Made by a program: the position numbers and the translations under genes
Notes under the pieces: generated by a model
Told to the model about the DNA's origin: nothing
The model's database searches: none
The model's input: only the letters and a program-made list of their open reading frames with translations
NCBI GenBank assembly: GCA_034509495.1
Contig: CM067503.1
Span: 18,198,600-18,262,599, forward strand
From: Acestrorhynchus altus
Lineage: Eukaryota; Chordata; Actinopteri; Characiformes; Acestrorhynchidae
DNA: 64,000 nt
Direction: 5' to 3'
Shown here: piece after piece, positions 34,131 through 46,272 of the stretch
Numbering within the stretch: the first letter of the stretch is position 1
Layout: each line of letters opens with the position of its first letter

Positions 34131-36224
34131 AAGGAACCTTTTGCTAAATAGCGGAATGCAAATATGAGAGTTAATAGAGCTCTGCCTAAATTCTTTGGCT
34201 AAAATAAGGAGTGTCAGATTTTGCCCAAAAGATTGTTGGACCAAATGCTCCACAGACAGTACTTGAGAGCAATGGAGAAAAAGGGGGAACATGCACATTC
34301 TGTTATCTGGTGTGTGGCAGAGCTACTCATTGTGGTGTCCTAAATGTGACCTTTCTGACTTTCTCACAGATTAAACATTTCCTGAATTTGTAGAGTCTGC
34401 ATTTTTGAGTGCATCTCACCATGAGATTGTATATGACATCTATTATGAGTTACAAGCCTCAGAGATACTTTTCATCTGCCTGTCGCTGTTTCTAACTGGT
34501 GGATTCATCTGTCCGCCATCTGCTTCTAACCTCTAATTGGTGGTACGTCCATCTATGTATGTGAAACTAACCAAAGAACAATAAAGAAGAATCACTAAGG
34601 AGCCATCACATCAGAACCCCTTCAGATTATCTCTTCACATAGTGCTCTTGGTCACATGGGACCTCATTATGGAGAGAGCTGGGACTCTTCTGAATATCCT
34701 GATATAAAACATGTGGGTATTTTGTTATATCTGAGTGCCCTTACATTTTAAAAATACTTTATGACCCCAGAGGGTTGCTCAGGTTGGTAGTAATGGTTTT
34801 AGGAAAAGTCTATGCTTCAAATCAATAGGCCTCATTCCACAACCATTCTTACGAAGGAACTTCTTTTTAAAACCCACATAAACAGTTTTTTCCTTAAGAG
34901 TCTCACATAAACCTTATTCATATTTGAAATTTATTCTGTTTATGAGAACAACTTTTAAGAGCAGAGCAATTATGTGGTTTAAAAACATGTCATCTGAAGT
35001 ACAGTTCTTGTTATGACATTTTGTTAGAACAAGCTGAAGAAAATTCTTGGGAAGATATTGGTAAATTAGGCCCAGGTGGAAGAATGGTTATGCTGACAAG
35101 GTTTTCTGTCTCTGGAAAGTGTGGAGGGCTCATGCAGGAGTCGCCATGGTGGATGACTCAGTCTGGATGGAAGACAGTGGCAGGGACACCCAGTCAGCAA
35201 ATATCTTGTTAATAATCATGTGGGTGCTATGGACATTCTTCTGCAGCAGTCAAAAATAAACAAGAGGAAAAATAATGAGATCTCTGCATTAGTCCAGGCA
35301 ATGTCCAGTGTTTGATATTGTTAAATGTTTTGTAGTAGTGCCCAGACATGGCTGATTCCTTTGAACATACTGCTCTCAACAGGCATTGGCCTGAGGAACA
35401 GTGGGTAACTCATCTGTAGGGAGCTGTCAAGAAAAGCTCAAGAGGCTAATGGTGTAGTAAACGATGAGAATAACAATGATTATACATAAGTTAAAAAGAC
35501 TGATTTGCAAGCATATAAATTGGCACGGGGGTCTTAGAAAGTGTGAGGTAGTTTAATGCAGGACAGATATTTTAGATTTAGCCAAGCAGTACGAGTTAAT
35601 AGTTGAGAAGTGTCTGAGGGCCAGTAAAGCATAGATGTTTCAGGAGCTAAATCATGTAATACTTCTCAAGCAGTTTAAAAACACTTTCATTTAAAGGAGA
35701 AAGGAGTCTGATTCAAAGGATGCAGTAATAGCTGATAATGGTGTGCTTGTGCACAGGGAGTTGAGGCGAGAAAAACCGAGGGGTGGCCACAAGGAGCAGA
35801 GAGTGAAGGTGAACTACCAACATCTAAGATATCATTATTGTAAATGTCTCACTGCCTGGTTCTTCAGAGAAAATGGCTAAAACTGTTGCTCATGTTAGAC
35901 CAGAGGGCTCTCTGATTGCTAGCTCATTAAACATCTGATCAGAAGTGCTGGATGACTCCTTGTATAAAGGCTTGGTTGCAATTACTGAGTAAGAGATACT
36001 AAGAGACATACGAAACATTATTTCCCAGCAATGTTAATGTTTGGCCAAAGAGTACCTTCTTGGGAGCTACTGTGCTGTTGGATGATGTTGAGGGTGATTA
36101 TGGAGGTGTACCCTTTTATACAGTGTTCCTAACATCTCAATTGTTCACCAGTTATGATACAGTGGATGTGATACTATCACTGTGTGTTAAAGGGATCAGC
36201 CTTATTTTGGAGAATGATTTAACT
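34131..36224. other. Intronic, nothing recognised
   Basis: No family recognised. The 63-residue frame at 35021-35212 is relatively G-rich and could be a retroelement remnant, but I cannot assign it. Confidence 0.4.
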
Positions 36225-36352
36225 GGAGGGTTGCGTCAGGAAGGGCATCCGGCGTAAAACTAGTGCCAAAAATATTGTGCGGATCAGGCAGATGAACCGC
36301 TGTGGCGACCCCTAAAGGGAGCAGCCGAAAGAAGAAGAAAAAGAAGAAGATT
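36225..36352 (+). repeat. Retroelement 3' end, second copy
   Basis: GGAGGGTTGCGTCAGGAAGG, GCATCCGGCGTAAAACTAGT, GCTGTGGCGACCCCTAAAGG and a GAAGAA-rich tail; opposite orientation to the copy at 33908. Confidence 0.7.
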
Positions 36353-36515
36353 TAACAGGAGGTCAGAAATGAGTGTGAGTATGAGTGTGAAGTGGTTGTG
36401 TCTGTCCATGTACAAGTGATGGACTCTCTTCAGCCATGGAGCCCTTATTAAGGAGCAAAAGATCCTCTCTAGTTTTATAGGTATGGCCAGGTCTGTTGAT
36501 AGAGATCTTCTAGGG

Positions 36516-36692
36516 AAGTGTTTTTCAACTCTGGTCTGGGAGGCACCTCTACCCTGCATATTTTAGAGCTTTCCCTGCTCCCACCACACCTAATTCAACT
36601 CATCAGCTCATTAACAAACCCCTCACAGTTGCAGGGGGTGTGTTAAAGATAAACTGCAGCAGTGTCTTCAGGACCAGCATTAAGAAACACTG
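36516..36692. mobile_element. hAT-type MITE, second copy
   Basis: Begins AGTGTTTTTCAACTCTGGTC and ends AGGACCAGCATTAAGAAACA CTG; the core CACCTAATTCAACTCATCAG matches the copy at 5626-5809. Target duplication not clear. Confidence 0.75.
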
Positions 36693-37137
36693 TTCTTCCA
36701 TCCAGAGAGTTGACAGAATGGACTTCCCCACTGTTATGGTGAAGAATTTTTGAGACTGGCCCATGAGACTAATGAGGAACCACTGAGGTATTCATAAAAT
36801 GATTTTTTTATTTATTTTTTTGTTTTTTGTTTTGTTTTGTTTTACCAAAACATCACATGTGGTTGATATCTCGGTTTGGGCTCAGTCAGCTTCATATCAT
36901 TCACTTCACTTGATGATGATCACTTCAACTACTGATAGTAGTGACTAAAATTCTGAAGAATTTACAATTCTAGAATGAATCTACAGAAACATCTTAAAGT
37001 TATAAGTGAATTTCAGCTAACCTTTCACATATAAAGTCCTTTTTCATGTGATGTGAAAAGCTATATTGCCTCTGTAGTAGCCAATGACACTTCAGTATGC
37101 TATGAGAATATTGAAATGGTTACTCACTGATAGTTAC

Positions 37138-37291
37138 CTCATAAAATATGTTAAGTTGCACCAGTTTTGAGGGTCCACCTCCTCCATATCAGTCTTAAAG
37201 CGATCTCCACACTTCTCCATCTCTAGCTGAAGAAGTGTCTTATTACACACTAGAGGAATATGTATTAGTGTTGGCTTGATATCCTCTGTTG
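37138..37291 (-). CDS. ramp3: RAMP3-like exon 2 (N-terminal ectodomain)
   Basis: A 154-nt exon on the minus strand, acceptor TTTTTTCTCCACAG|CA and donor TATGAG|GTAACT, phase 1 in and phase 2 out. It encodes 50 full codons (residues 29-78): TEDIKPTLIHIPLVCNKTLL, then the helix-forming region QLEMEKCGDRFKTDMEEVDP, then QNWCNLTYFM. Cys 43, 55 and 72 plus the three in the terminal exon give spacings 12, 17, 15, 10 and 22, against 13, 17, 15, 10 and 22 in human RAMP1. Sequons at N44 (NKT) and N73 (NLT) fall where RAMP3 has glycosylation sites. The 2+1 split Ser codon joins the terminal exon in frame. It is missing from simple ORF lists because it has no Met start. Confidence 0.93.
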
Positions 37292-37432
37292 CTGTGGAGA
37301 AAAAAACAAAAAGGTGTCAAACTGACATGACAGGCTTGTTAAGAAACATGTCTCAATGTGTGTTTGAGAATGCATAGCTAATGTATGGAATTAGCGCCAC
37401 AATGTTACACATTGCATGTGTACTGTTTGTAC

Positions 37433-37700
37433 AGTGACATAAGAAAGTTTGGGCACCCCTGTATAAACGTTATATGACGTTATTGTGAATAACTAAAAGC
37501 ATTTTCCTATCAAAATGCTTCTTCTGTGAGATTCTTGGGCCATCTTGTATGAACTGTTTTGTCAATATCTTTTCTTGGTATTTTAGACCTCAGTTTGACC
37601 TCCACCATTTCTGTTAACTGTTAATTTCTTAAAATTCTAAAAACATTTTGTTATCTACTTAGAGCCTTTTCCTGCTTTATATGCATGTATTATTTCAATT
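37433..37700. mobile_element. Tc1-type MITE fragment
   Basis: ACAGTGACATAAGAAAGTTT then GGGCACCCCTGTATAAACG is a typical fish Tc1-family terminus. Internal text TTAGACCTCAGTTTGACCTC recurs in a diverged form near 63830-63860. Confidence 0.6.
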
Positions 37701-38109
37701 AAGTGCTAGACAACCTAACAAAGATTTGAGGACAAATACCACCACTTCAATCAGTTTAATGTCTGTCATTTTAATTGTACATAGTTTTACATAAAAATAG
37801 TTTGAAATTTGACTAAAATCAGTTTAGCATCAACATTGGTTGTTTTTATTACTCTTATTAAGTTCTTTTCCCATAGCAATACTGTTTTACCACCAGAACT
37901 GGTTAATAGTTTGTTCAAACTTACATTGTTGATATTGGCAATACGAACATCATTTGCGTTAGATTTGTGACTTCTGTCCCTATGACTACTAAGAAAGTTC
38001 CTAAAGCTAGTGCTCGTGCTGAGAATCATTATATATCACTAGAAGATAAAGGTGGCTATAAAGCAATACCATGAAAGGGTTTAAAAGGTTGTCTCCATAG
38101 CTTGTACTT

Positions 38110-39190
38110 GTACAGTTGGAAAATGGTATTGATAATTGTTCATGATGAGGCACAGCATTTATCCCATGTCAAAAATTATGCTCAAGCAATGAAGAACATA
38201 GTCATCAGCCATCAACAACAAAAATACGAAGAAGTAGTTACCAGATTAAAAAGAATTCAAGGAAAGTTCAGGGTGGTTTATGAGGTTCAAGCAACGATGC
38301 AATCTTCAATGTCAAAAACTAAGGTGAAAGTGCGTCAGCTAAGACTGTTGAAGATAAGATATTTTTCCAGAACAGATATTCAATGTAGATGAGACCAGTC
38401 TTTACTGGAAGAAAATGCCAGACCTTTCATTCCTATTCAAGGAGAATGCTATGCCAGTCTTCAAGGTCACAAAAGATGGATTTATCCTTATTTTTGAAGG
38501 CAACTGCACAGGTGAAAGCTACTGCTCATGCACAGAATCCTTAAGCACTGAAGTATATCCCCAAGGCATCTCTTCCAGTCATTCCTCATCAGTTTTCATC
38601 ACAACATCACTGTGGCTCACCTCCCACCTCTCTCTTGCAAATGATTGACCAGGATATCATTGTCATCTTCAAGCACTTCTACCTTAGGTGTATGTTTTGG
38701 CATGCTTTAGCTGCAACAGAATAGGGGGACAACTTCACACTGATTTTTGGAAGTGATTACGACATATACAAACATCTGCTGAATACAGATGCTGCATGGA
38801 ATGAAGTTTCAGACAAGGGTATGAATGGCAGTTAGAAGAAGGTGTGCCCTCAGTTTGTTCCTGATTTCGAGGTGGTTCTGAACAACGCCTTAATGTCAAT
38901 ACATTAAGCTGAAAATGGACTTGTAGACTGATTTTGTATCATTATTTGAGGAAGACAAACAGCCCCGATGAACGAGGAGTTAATAGAACTTCATGAACAG
39001 CAGTACCAGGATGAGGAGCAGGAACCAGAACCAGAACCACAATGCTTCACTGTCAGCAAAATGCTGCAGGCTTTTGCACAGGTTGAGAAAGGACAATTTT
39101 CGAGGAGATGAATCTCAATGCAAAAATGACTATTTCATGATGATTTGTCCCCTTATTGAATCAACCCAGATAAAAGAGCAAACAGGTCCA
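38110..39190 (+). pseudogene. pogo/Tigger-type transposase relic
   Basis: Frame-broken remains of a pogo/Tigger (Tc1/mariner superfamily) transposase. Around 38375 a frame reads IFNVDETSLYWKKMPD, the first catalytic Asp block (FNVDETGLFWKxMP in intact copies). After a frameshift, FKVTKDGFILIFEGNCTGES (38463-38520) matches FKxxKDRLTLLLxxNxxG. Near 38640, MIDQDIIVIFKHFYLR matches PMDQGVIxxFKxYYLR. Several stops are present, and the element is dead. It lies between the RAMP micro-exon and exon 2. Confidence 0.8.
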
Positions 39191-39780
39191 GGGCAATTGT
39201 GACCGGTTCTTGCAGTCCACTGAAAATTGTAGAGGATAATCATCCATTTCCTTCTGCTTCCATCTCCAGCACATTGAAATCAGATACATTTTTTTCCTGT
39301 ACATTAGCACCAATTAAACTGCAGAAGTTTATTACAAAGACAGTAAAATTGTTGAACTGTTGAAAAATGTATTATATTAGCAACATTATATGTTTGCTTG
39401 TAGGGGGTTATAGGATGTAGGTGGTAGGTAGATTTGATTTGAAGTCATTTTTCAACTTAGGTTGTGAGTCATGGGATTAAATGAGATACAGGTAAGGTGT
39501 TATTGTATTTATAAAACTTTGCACCACCTGACCTTTTCTAACAATAATTGTCCATTAACAAGCCATTGTCCTAACAAGCTAATTTGGGTCTGTGGTCTTA
39601 GGTGGTCTGAGTTCATATCTCTGGAGATGCCCAAACTGTTTTTCCACTTTTTCCAAAATGTAATATCTATATTTTTATTATGTCACCTTCACAAAATGAC
39701 ATTATTTATCAATTATATAAAAGAAAGTGAAGAGAACTAGACAAAAAGTTTGAGAATTGTAAAAATATATTTAAGCCTAC

Positions 39781-39810
39781 CTGATAGCACACTCATCATC
39801 AAGATGTTCA
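39781..39810 (-). CDS. ramp3: Candidate RAMP signal-peptide micro-exon (30 bp)
   Basis: A proposed 30-nt exon on the minus strand. The acceptor is a long pyrimidine tract GCTCTCTGCTCTCTATG followed by TCTTTTAACAG (g at 39811); the donor is ATCAG|GTAGGC (39781/39780). It enters and leaves in phase 1, so it joins the G of exon 1 (GTG, Val) and the CA of exon 2 (GCA, Ala). It encodes NILMMSVLS, which turns the weakly hydrophobic exon 1 product into a full signal-peptide core with SA before TEDIKP. It is an inference: phase and hydrophobicity fit, but no transcript is available. Being a multiple of three, it could also be skipped without breaking the frame. Confidence 0.6.
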
Positions 39811-40119
39811 CTGTTAAAAGACATAGAGAGCAGAGAGCATAACATAACCAAAAATGATCTGTGCAATATGCAAAGGTTACATGACCTAAATGCAGAATTA
39901 AGAACAGTGATGTGAAATAAATCTGGACATGAAATTTATCAGTATTGAAGCAATACTGATAAATTGAGTTATTAGTATAATAAACACATACAACTGAAAG
40001 TAATTTTTTTAAAGTCATGTGTAAAATGAAATTAACCATGAGATTTATTAAATTTATTACTAAAAAAACTGGTTGGATTACTACGAACATGGTTGGAGAG
40101 CCTGTCTAATTTAAACCTT

Positions 40120-40335
40120 TAGTTTGATGGTTGAGAGCTTCAGAAAGACGTTTGTAGATGCAAATGAGTCTGGGAAGAGATTTAAAAGGATTTCAGGACA
40201 ATTAGAATTATCAGCCATGTCACTGTTCACTAAATCATTTACAAGTGAAACATCTGCCAACATGGCAAGGCTATACAAGCAAGTTCAGCCCAAGAGCAGA
40301 CCACACAATGTGACCACACAAAGTCTCTCCTAAAA
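40120..40335 (+). pseudogene. Tc1-like transposase N-terminal relic
   Basis: RKTFVDANESGKRFKRISGQ LELSAMS resembles the Tc1 helix-turn-helix RKKIVDANKSGKGYKxISKQLxLPxSTV; a decayed piece with no catalytic domain and no visible terminal repeats. Confidence 0.55.
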
Positions 40336-41856
40336 TGTCAGTGGACTTACAGGTAGCCCACAGTTGATATTAAAGTGCATGCATGTACCAGCAAAAAGAG
40401 ACTTCCCAAACCCTTGGTGTCAAAAAACATCTGGGGGAAAACGTGGGATTAATAGTGCTTTTTACAACCTGATGTCATCACACAGCAGCTTTACAGAAGT
40501 CCTGAAAGAAGACAAACGAACCAAAATAAAACAGAATATGTAACCCCATATGAGTAATCCAGAGGGAAAAATGGCAAGGAAAACCTCTGTCATAGCTGAA
40601 GGACAAAAACTAGGGAGGTATAAAGACTCACATGGAGGCCCATTCTCCCCGGATGAAAACCATTTATATATGACTAATAAATGGAATGAGGTAACGTTAA
40701 GACATTGTACCAAAATTCCTTGTTTTTGACCAGATGTTTTTTGGCCAACATTAGTTTTGCCCTGTTTGGGGTGATCTTTGTCTATCACCCCTTGATATCT
40801 CAGATCACAAAAACTATTACTACATCCAGCAGATAACTGTTTCACAACACTGTGAGAATATGACCTGTCCTGCCTACAGACACTCCTCAACTTCATTACA
40901 GCAGTTGTGTTCTTGCAGGCCTTCCTTCATATGCCATTTCTCCTCCACACTGTATTTATGATCCATAACCCTTTGAAGTTCTCCCATTCAACTCTACTGC
41001 TGAGACTTCCTGAGGCTTCCTGAGGAACAGTAGTTACATGGGCTCAGGTCCTCAATATTTTGCGACTTGGTTTTCAACATTGATCTGTTTGGCAGATCTT
41101 AGGTCTTCTGTTCTAGATTGGCTGTTGACATGTTTTACTTCAACCTGCTGCATAGTACAGGTGCAGTACTAGCCCAAGAGTCATGCCACATGCACATTTA
41201 CACTATTCAAGGTGAAAAGACTTTCACAGTGCAGCAAAGGGTTTTCTCTGCTGATGCAGTGCTGTGTTTTCCAATGGCTACACAAAAGACAGCTGAATGA
41301 ACATGCATATTACTGTTCTTTAAGAACAAATGAATGATAACCCCGCTATCATGTGAGGCATACTACTTGTTTATGTAGCATCACTTTGGGTCAAAACTAT
41401 GTAAAATCACAACATTTTCAGTTCTATAAGATTATGTCAATTATGATAAAAACAAATGATTAAAGTTACCACAATGAGAGATTCATAAGCTACATCCTTT
41501 TACAGGAAATTCACCAGAATTGGCTCTATCCATCCACCATGACATGTCATCAGCCAATAAGGCTAAACAACAGAATACTCTTTATAGTGCTAACCATCAC
41601 AAATCACATATTCTCATGAACTGGTAATCAAGAAATGAACAGAACATTAACATTAACAGAACTCATGTAAATTTTTTTTTTATTAAAATATATTATTAAA
41701 ATCCACCAAAAACACTCATTCTGAGAGTTCAGACCTCCAATTAAAATACCATAGAGATATGCATCAGAATCACTAAGAATAAGATATAACCCCTTGAGCC
41801 ATTTCACAAATGTTAGGCCTCATGTTCCCATTACAATAACCTTTATATTTAAGTAC

Positions 41857-41857
<1 letters not shown>
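40336..41857. other. Intronic, nothing recognised
   Basis: Frames such as the minus-strand one at 40462-40896 have no resemblance to known proteins and no supporting splice sites in RAMP phase. Confidence 0.45.

Positions 41858-41914
<57 letters not shown>
41858..41914. repeat. (TA)n(CA)n microsatellite
   Basis: TA run followed by six CA units, bordering the Tc1 fragment. Confidence 0.95.
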
Positions 41915-42230
41915 GTCCAATGGATCTTACATTTCTGAATAATATGTGTAACTGTAATCACAGGAACATCAAGCTGCTTGGAGATGGTCTTATAACCTTT
42001 ACCTTTAACATTCTTGTCTATAATTTTCTTTCTAATCTCCTGAGACAACTCTTACCTTCCCTTCCCTTCTTACCTTCCCAAACAGCACAGTGTACCCCTA
42101 TGTACAGGCCCACTGATTGATTACAGGATTGTAAACACCGGTGATGCTAATTATTGAACACACCTTGATTTAACAAGCCCCCACATTATTTTCAGGGGTA
42201 CCATCATTTTTGTCCAGGCCTGTGTAATGA
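41915..42230 (-). mobile_element. Tc1-like 5' end with HTH relic
   Basis: On the minus strand it begins CACAGGCCTGGACAAAAATG ATGGTACC, a known fish Tc1-family terminus, and runs into transposase text MSQEIRKKIIDKNVKGKGYK TISKQLDVPVITVTHIIQK (42048-41930), the N-terminal helix-turn-helix. It stops at the microsatellite; the rest of the element is missing. Confidence 0.8.
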
Positions 42231-43007
42231 GTTTACTTTTTAAATAATTCAAAATCAATGTTGGATTTCATTTGATCATTTTCATAGAATTTTTATTTAT
42301 TATTACTTTTGAGCAATATAAATTAAATTTTCCAGTGCATGCTCTTTGTTTGTTTGTGTGCTTATTTTAAACTTTTCCTCTTTTTCCCCATTTCCCTGCC
42401 CCCCTTGGAGTTCTACATAACACCTAAAATAGTTCCAAACAAATGTCCCTGTGGACTGCACAGTAACTCAGTTCCAGTGAGGGGCTTTTAAGCCAGTTTA
42501 ACTGATCTGCCTGATGGTGACAAGTTTTCAAAACTGCAGTTTCAAAATTTGCACATACATTGTTGCATAAAAATAGAATCTGATACTGTATATGATTTGA
42601 AGAATTACGGGGGAAAAAACAATTAACAGTATCCTACATACACAATGATTTAAAAATATTTATCATGCACAGCTTTCTGCTCATCTCTGAAAGCTGCTAA
42701 AAGCTGGTTTCCACATTAACCCTAATGAATAAGCCTTCACAGTATAGAGCCTTATGCAGCATCAAAAACAGTCCATGTTTTTCAGAAAACTCTGCTGCCA
42801 GATGTCATTATTGCAACTTTTACATCAACTCTGATGTAGAGGTACATTATCTAGTGTAAAAATGCATGGACAGAAAAAGCAGGAGTGCAGATTGGCATTA
42901 CAGTTTCAAACTGAATCTCCTGGATGAACAGAACATACATGCATATGTGTCTACTGATGTCTGTAGTATGGGTAAATAATACCACTAATTTCCTTTTCGA
43001 TGCTTTA
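42231..43007. other. Intronic, nothing recognised
   Basis: No family recognised. Confidence 0.5.
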
Positions 43008-43345
43008 AGAATACCCGTTGTGGCTGAGAGGTTGCTATGGTGCTGCTAGGTGGTTCATGAGGTATCTCAAGTGTTTGATATGGGGTTACTAAATGGTTAC
43101 TGTAGAATCAAAGATTGTTGCTATGGTGTTACTAAATGCTTGCTAAGTGGTTGCTATGGTGTTGTTAATCAGTTTGGTAGAAGGGTGTAATAGTGTTGAA
43201 ATACTATAGCATACCTTGCATGTTGTTTACAGGTTGCTAGGGTGATGCTAGGCACTTGCTATATCACATGAACGGTGCCAAGGTTTTCCTAATTGTTTGC
43301 TGTGATATCCCAAGTGGTTGCCTCGGTGTTGCTAGAGTATTTGCA
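43008..43345. repeat. Degenerate GGTTGCTATGGTGTTGCTA repeat
   Basis: Irregular repeats of GGTTGCTATGGTG, TGCTAGGTGGTT, GGTTGCTAGGGTGATGCTAG and related words over about 340 bp; the same vocabulary occurs at 33690-33900. Confidence 0.8.
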
Positions 43346-44258
43346 TTTTGTGTTTAATGGGTGAGCAAACTTTGCACTCCATTCTTTCCTTTGGGAAGAA
43401 ACTCTGCACAATCTGATTTATAAGGGCTATTAACATAGTGAATTACAATATCTCAGCACTGCAATCTAACGTCATGCATGGCTGCCACATTTTAATTATT
43501 TTATAACTATATCTGGCTCTCTGTGCAAACAAAACTCAATCATTTAAAATACAAGGGAATTCTAGAACATACTTTCCATCCTAAAGCTCACCTGAAGGCC
43601 CTGACTGAAAGATTTGGCTCGCCATTGTAATATGTTCAGCTTATTGTTTTATGAGGAAACCCCACCTTCTAATGTACTGAAACAGACACTGAAAGGACAT
43701 GAATCTGCACTGTCAAACACCAAATGCTACAAATAACTGACAGCAAAGGGGACATTTCAATCTGTGCTAAAATGTGTTTATTTACATTTTATTCCCAATT
43801 GCAGTTTAGGCTTCTCTCTTTTATAATTTTGGATCTTCCTATCCTCAGACTCCTCATGGAGGGCTGTGGTGTTGATATTATTCAAACTTATGATCCTAAA
43901 AAGCAGGCAGTTAGACACTTTATGCCACGCTGGATGTGCCATGTACATAACTGTGTCCCAAGTAAAAAAAAAAAAAACCTCTAAAAAGGGGCATCACCCT
44001 AACTGCTGGACATCCAGTGTGAAGAAATCAAGTACTAACCAGTAGATGGGAATAAATATTAAACTAATTGAGAGGGAGGGCAATTTTTTTTAAAACAATT
44101 CATGCAATTTAGCTGCAGCTCATTTACTAATGTTTTTGTGGCTCCACAACTATTGTTGTCCAAACTGAGATGCAGAACACAATACTGTGGGATCATTGCA
44201 AACATAAAATCCAGTTACTTCTCAGTCAACCAAATAAGATGCTCTGAATAGGAGATAC
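43346..44258. other. Intronic, nothing recognised
   Basis: No gene or family recognised. Confidence 0.5.
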
Positions 44259-44557
44259 ACTAGTGGATCTCAAAAATTAGAAAACTGTGAAAAATGTTTT
44301 TGATCATTTTATTAAAAAAGTTAAACTAACATATATTTTGTATTCATTACCTTTAATGTGATATATTTCAAGCATACTGTGATTAGTAATTTATTATTTG
44401 AATTTATTCAGAAATTCAGAATTTCTTTTTTTTTTTTTTTTTTTTTTGTGAACTATAAGTCATACTGGTAAAATATGACAGTTTACTTTTTGAATTAAAA
44501 GATTGTGGTTACAAATGAGCTTTTTAACGATATTTTAATTTTGTGAGATGCACTAGT
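44259..44557. mobile_element. MITE with ACTAGTG..CACTAGT ends
   Basis: About 299 bp; the ends ACTAGTGGATCTCAAAAATT and AATTTTGTGAGATGCACTAGT are inverted copies. The family recurs at 28565-28770 and, as one arm (ACTAGTGCATCTCAAGAAAG), at about 51625-51660. Confidence 0.75.
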
Positions 44558-46024
44558 AGGTCTGCTGACAAGTGTATGTATTGTTAGTTGTCTATTTGAA
44601 GGTATTGATCTCTGTGGTTTCTGCATTAATTTCTGTATAATGTAGTGGAAGACTTAAATTAACTTTACTGCCATTATTGCATTCCTGAAAAAAATGTAAT
44701 AATCACTGAGGAGTCACAATACAAACAAGAATTGCGTGTAAGCAAGGACATGCAGGAATCCTCTCCTCCAGAAAAAGGATAAATATGCAAATTCTCAAAC
44801 AATTCCAAAAAAAAAAATCAGAGATGACTGGAAGGACTTTTTTTTAAGGAGATTTGACTCAAATTGAAAAACATCACCTACCATTTAAAGAGTGATTCCA
44901 TCCCCAGGATTAGCATAACTCTAGCCCACTCAGTATGATTGAATAATGCATGTTGTGCAACATGATTTTCAGAGTTGTCAAATTGTTGTACTCTTCACAC
45001 TACACAACTTTCTGTAATGTAATCAGGAATCATTTAGTGGTTGTGGTTTACATACTACACAATAAATCAGTGTGGCACATGATCACAAAACATGTTTTGT
45101 CATAAAACAAATGTTAGAATTGATACAATGGCATGTGTAACATTTTTTTCCTCTTCTTTTTTTAAGACTCTGAAAGGCCTCATTAATGAGCACTGAATCA
45201 TGTGTTGGGAGCAGGCAAAGCATTACAATGTGCAGGACTGTTAATATTGTATAACTCCAACTTTGAGATTGTTCTCACCCGCATCTTGTGCTGTCATTGC
45301 CTGTAGCTATGGGAAACATTTCATAATCAATTGAGGTGGAGTTATATATGTAGCAGAGCCGAATTTGAAACTGCATTTGAAACTGCATAAACACTGTGCA
45401 ATTAATGTTGATTATTTATGTATCTACTAAGCCTATATGCCTAAATAAATGTAGCCTATTTATAGTATGGTTTATAGAAATGTTGTATGTAGATGAGCTA
45501 TAATACATGGAAAGACTGGTATGTGCATGCTCTAAAATTAAAAGGCTCATCCTATTCCTAAATTCTGCTGCTGGGTGTTGGACCTGACACGAATGTTTAC
45601 ATGGCATTACATCAGAGAGGGAATTTCTGATTCTTAGCACGCTTTCACTAGAGCAAGAATTAATTAACAGAATGAATCGTACATCATGATCAGTGGGACA
45701 GGATCTTGATCTTTACTGAAGAACAACAAATCTAAACACAGGCATAAAACCGCACACTAACGCGGCCCATCCCACAAAATGCTCACAGTGTCATCACCGT
45801 CCATAAATGAGAACATTGTCGTGCTGCAAAAAATGCTACAACATCAAAGCAATGTGGCAGTGTGTAATGAGGCAAGAGATAAAAGGTCTACAGCAGAAGT
45901 GGACCGCAGACAGTTGTCCTAAATGTGGTGAAGAGCAAAACACAACACAAAAGGATTTTGGAGTGTCAGAGACTGGAATGCAGTGACTTACATGCATTTT
46001 CACTGCATTCATCTTCACACACAG

Positions 46025-46027
<3 letters not shown>
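44558..46027. other. Intronic, nothing recognised
   Basis: AT-rich sequence with no recognised content. Confidence 0.5.
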
Positions 46028-46086
<59 letters not shown>

Positions 46087-46106
46087 AGAGAGAGAGAGAG
46101 AGAGAG

Positions 46107-46137
<31 letters not shown>

Positions 46138-46216
46138 GCAGATAGATAGAGGTATAGATAGATAAGATAGATAGATAGATAGTTAGATAGATATTAGATA
46201 GATAGATAGATAGACA

Positions 46217-46272
<56 letters not shown>
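46028..46272. repeat. (GA)n/(GATA)n/(GACA)n compound tract
   Basis: GA runs at 46028-46109, GATA at about 46110-46215 and GACA at about 46216-46271. On the minus strand the (TCTG)n end directly follows the LINE fragment at 46273-46770, suggesting it grew from the LINE's short-repeat tail. Confidence 0.95.

Larger units (their letters stand above)
28429..37137 (-). other. ramp3: RAMP gene intron between exon 2 and terminal exon
   Basis: An 8.7-kb intron, phase 2, with donor ATGAG|GTAACT (37138/37137) and acceptor CTCTACAG|T (28429/28428). It is filled with microsatellites, MITEs and retroposon tails listed separately; no additional RAMP-like exon was seen in it. Confidence 0.85.

Noticed and set aside
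39737..40090. 117-residue hydrophobic minus-strand frame as a membrane protein gene
   Set aside because: The hydrophobic part is mostly a translated pyrimidine tract before a splice acceptor; no initiator Met sits at a sensible place and the frame runs through a good donor. Only the 30-nt micro-exon within it is retained.
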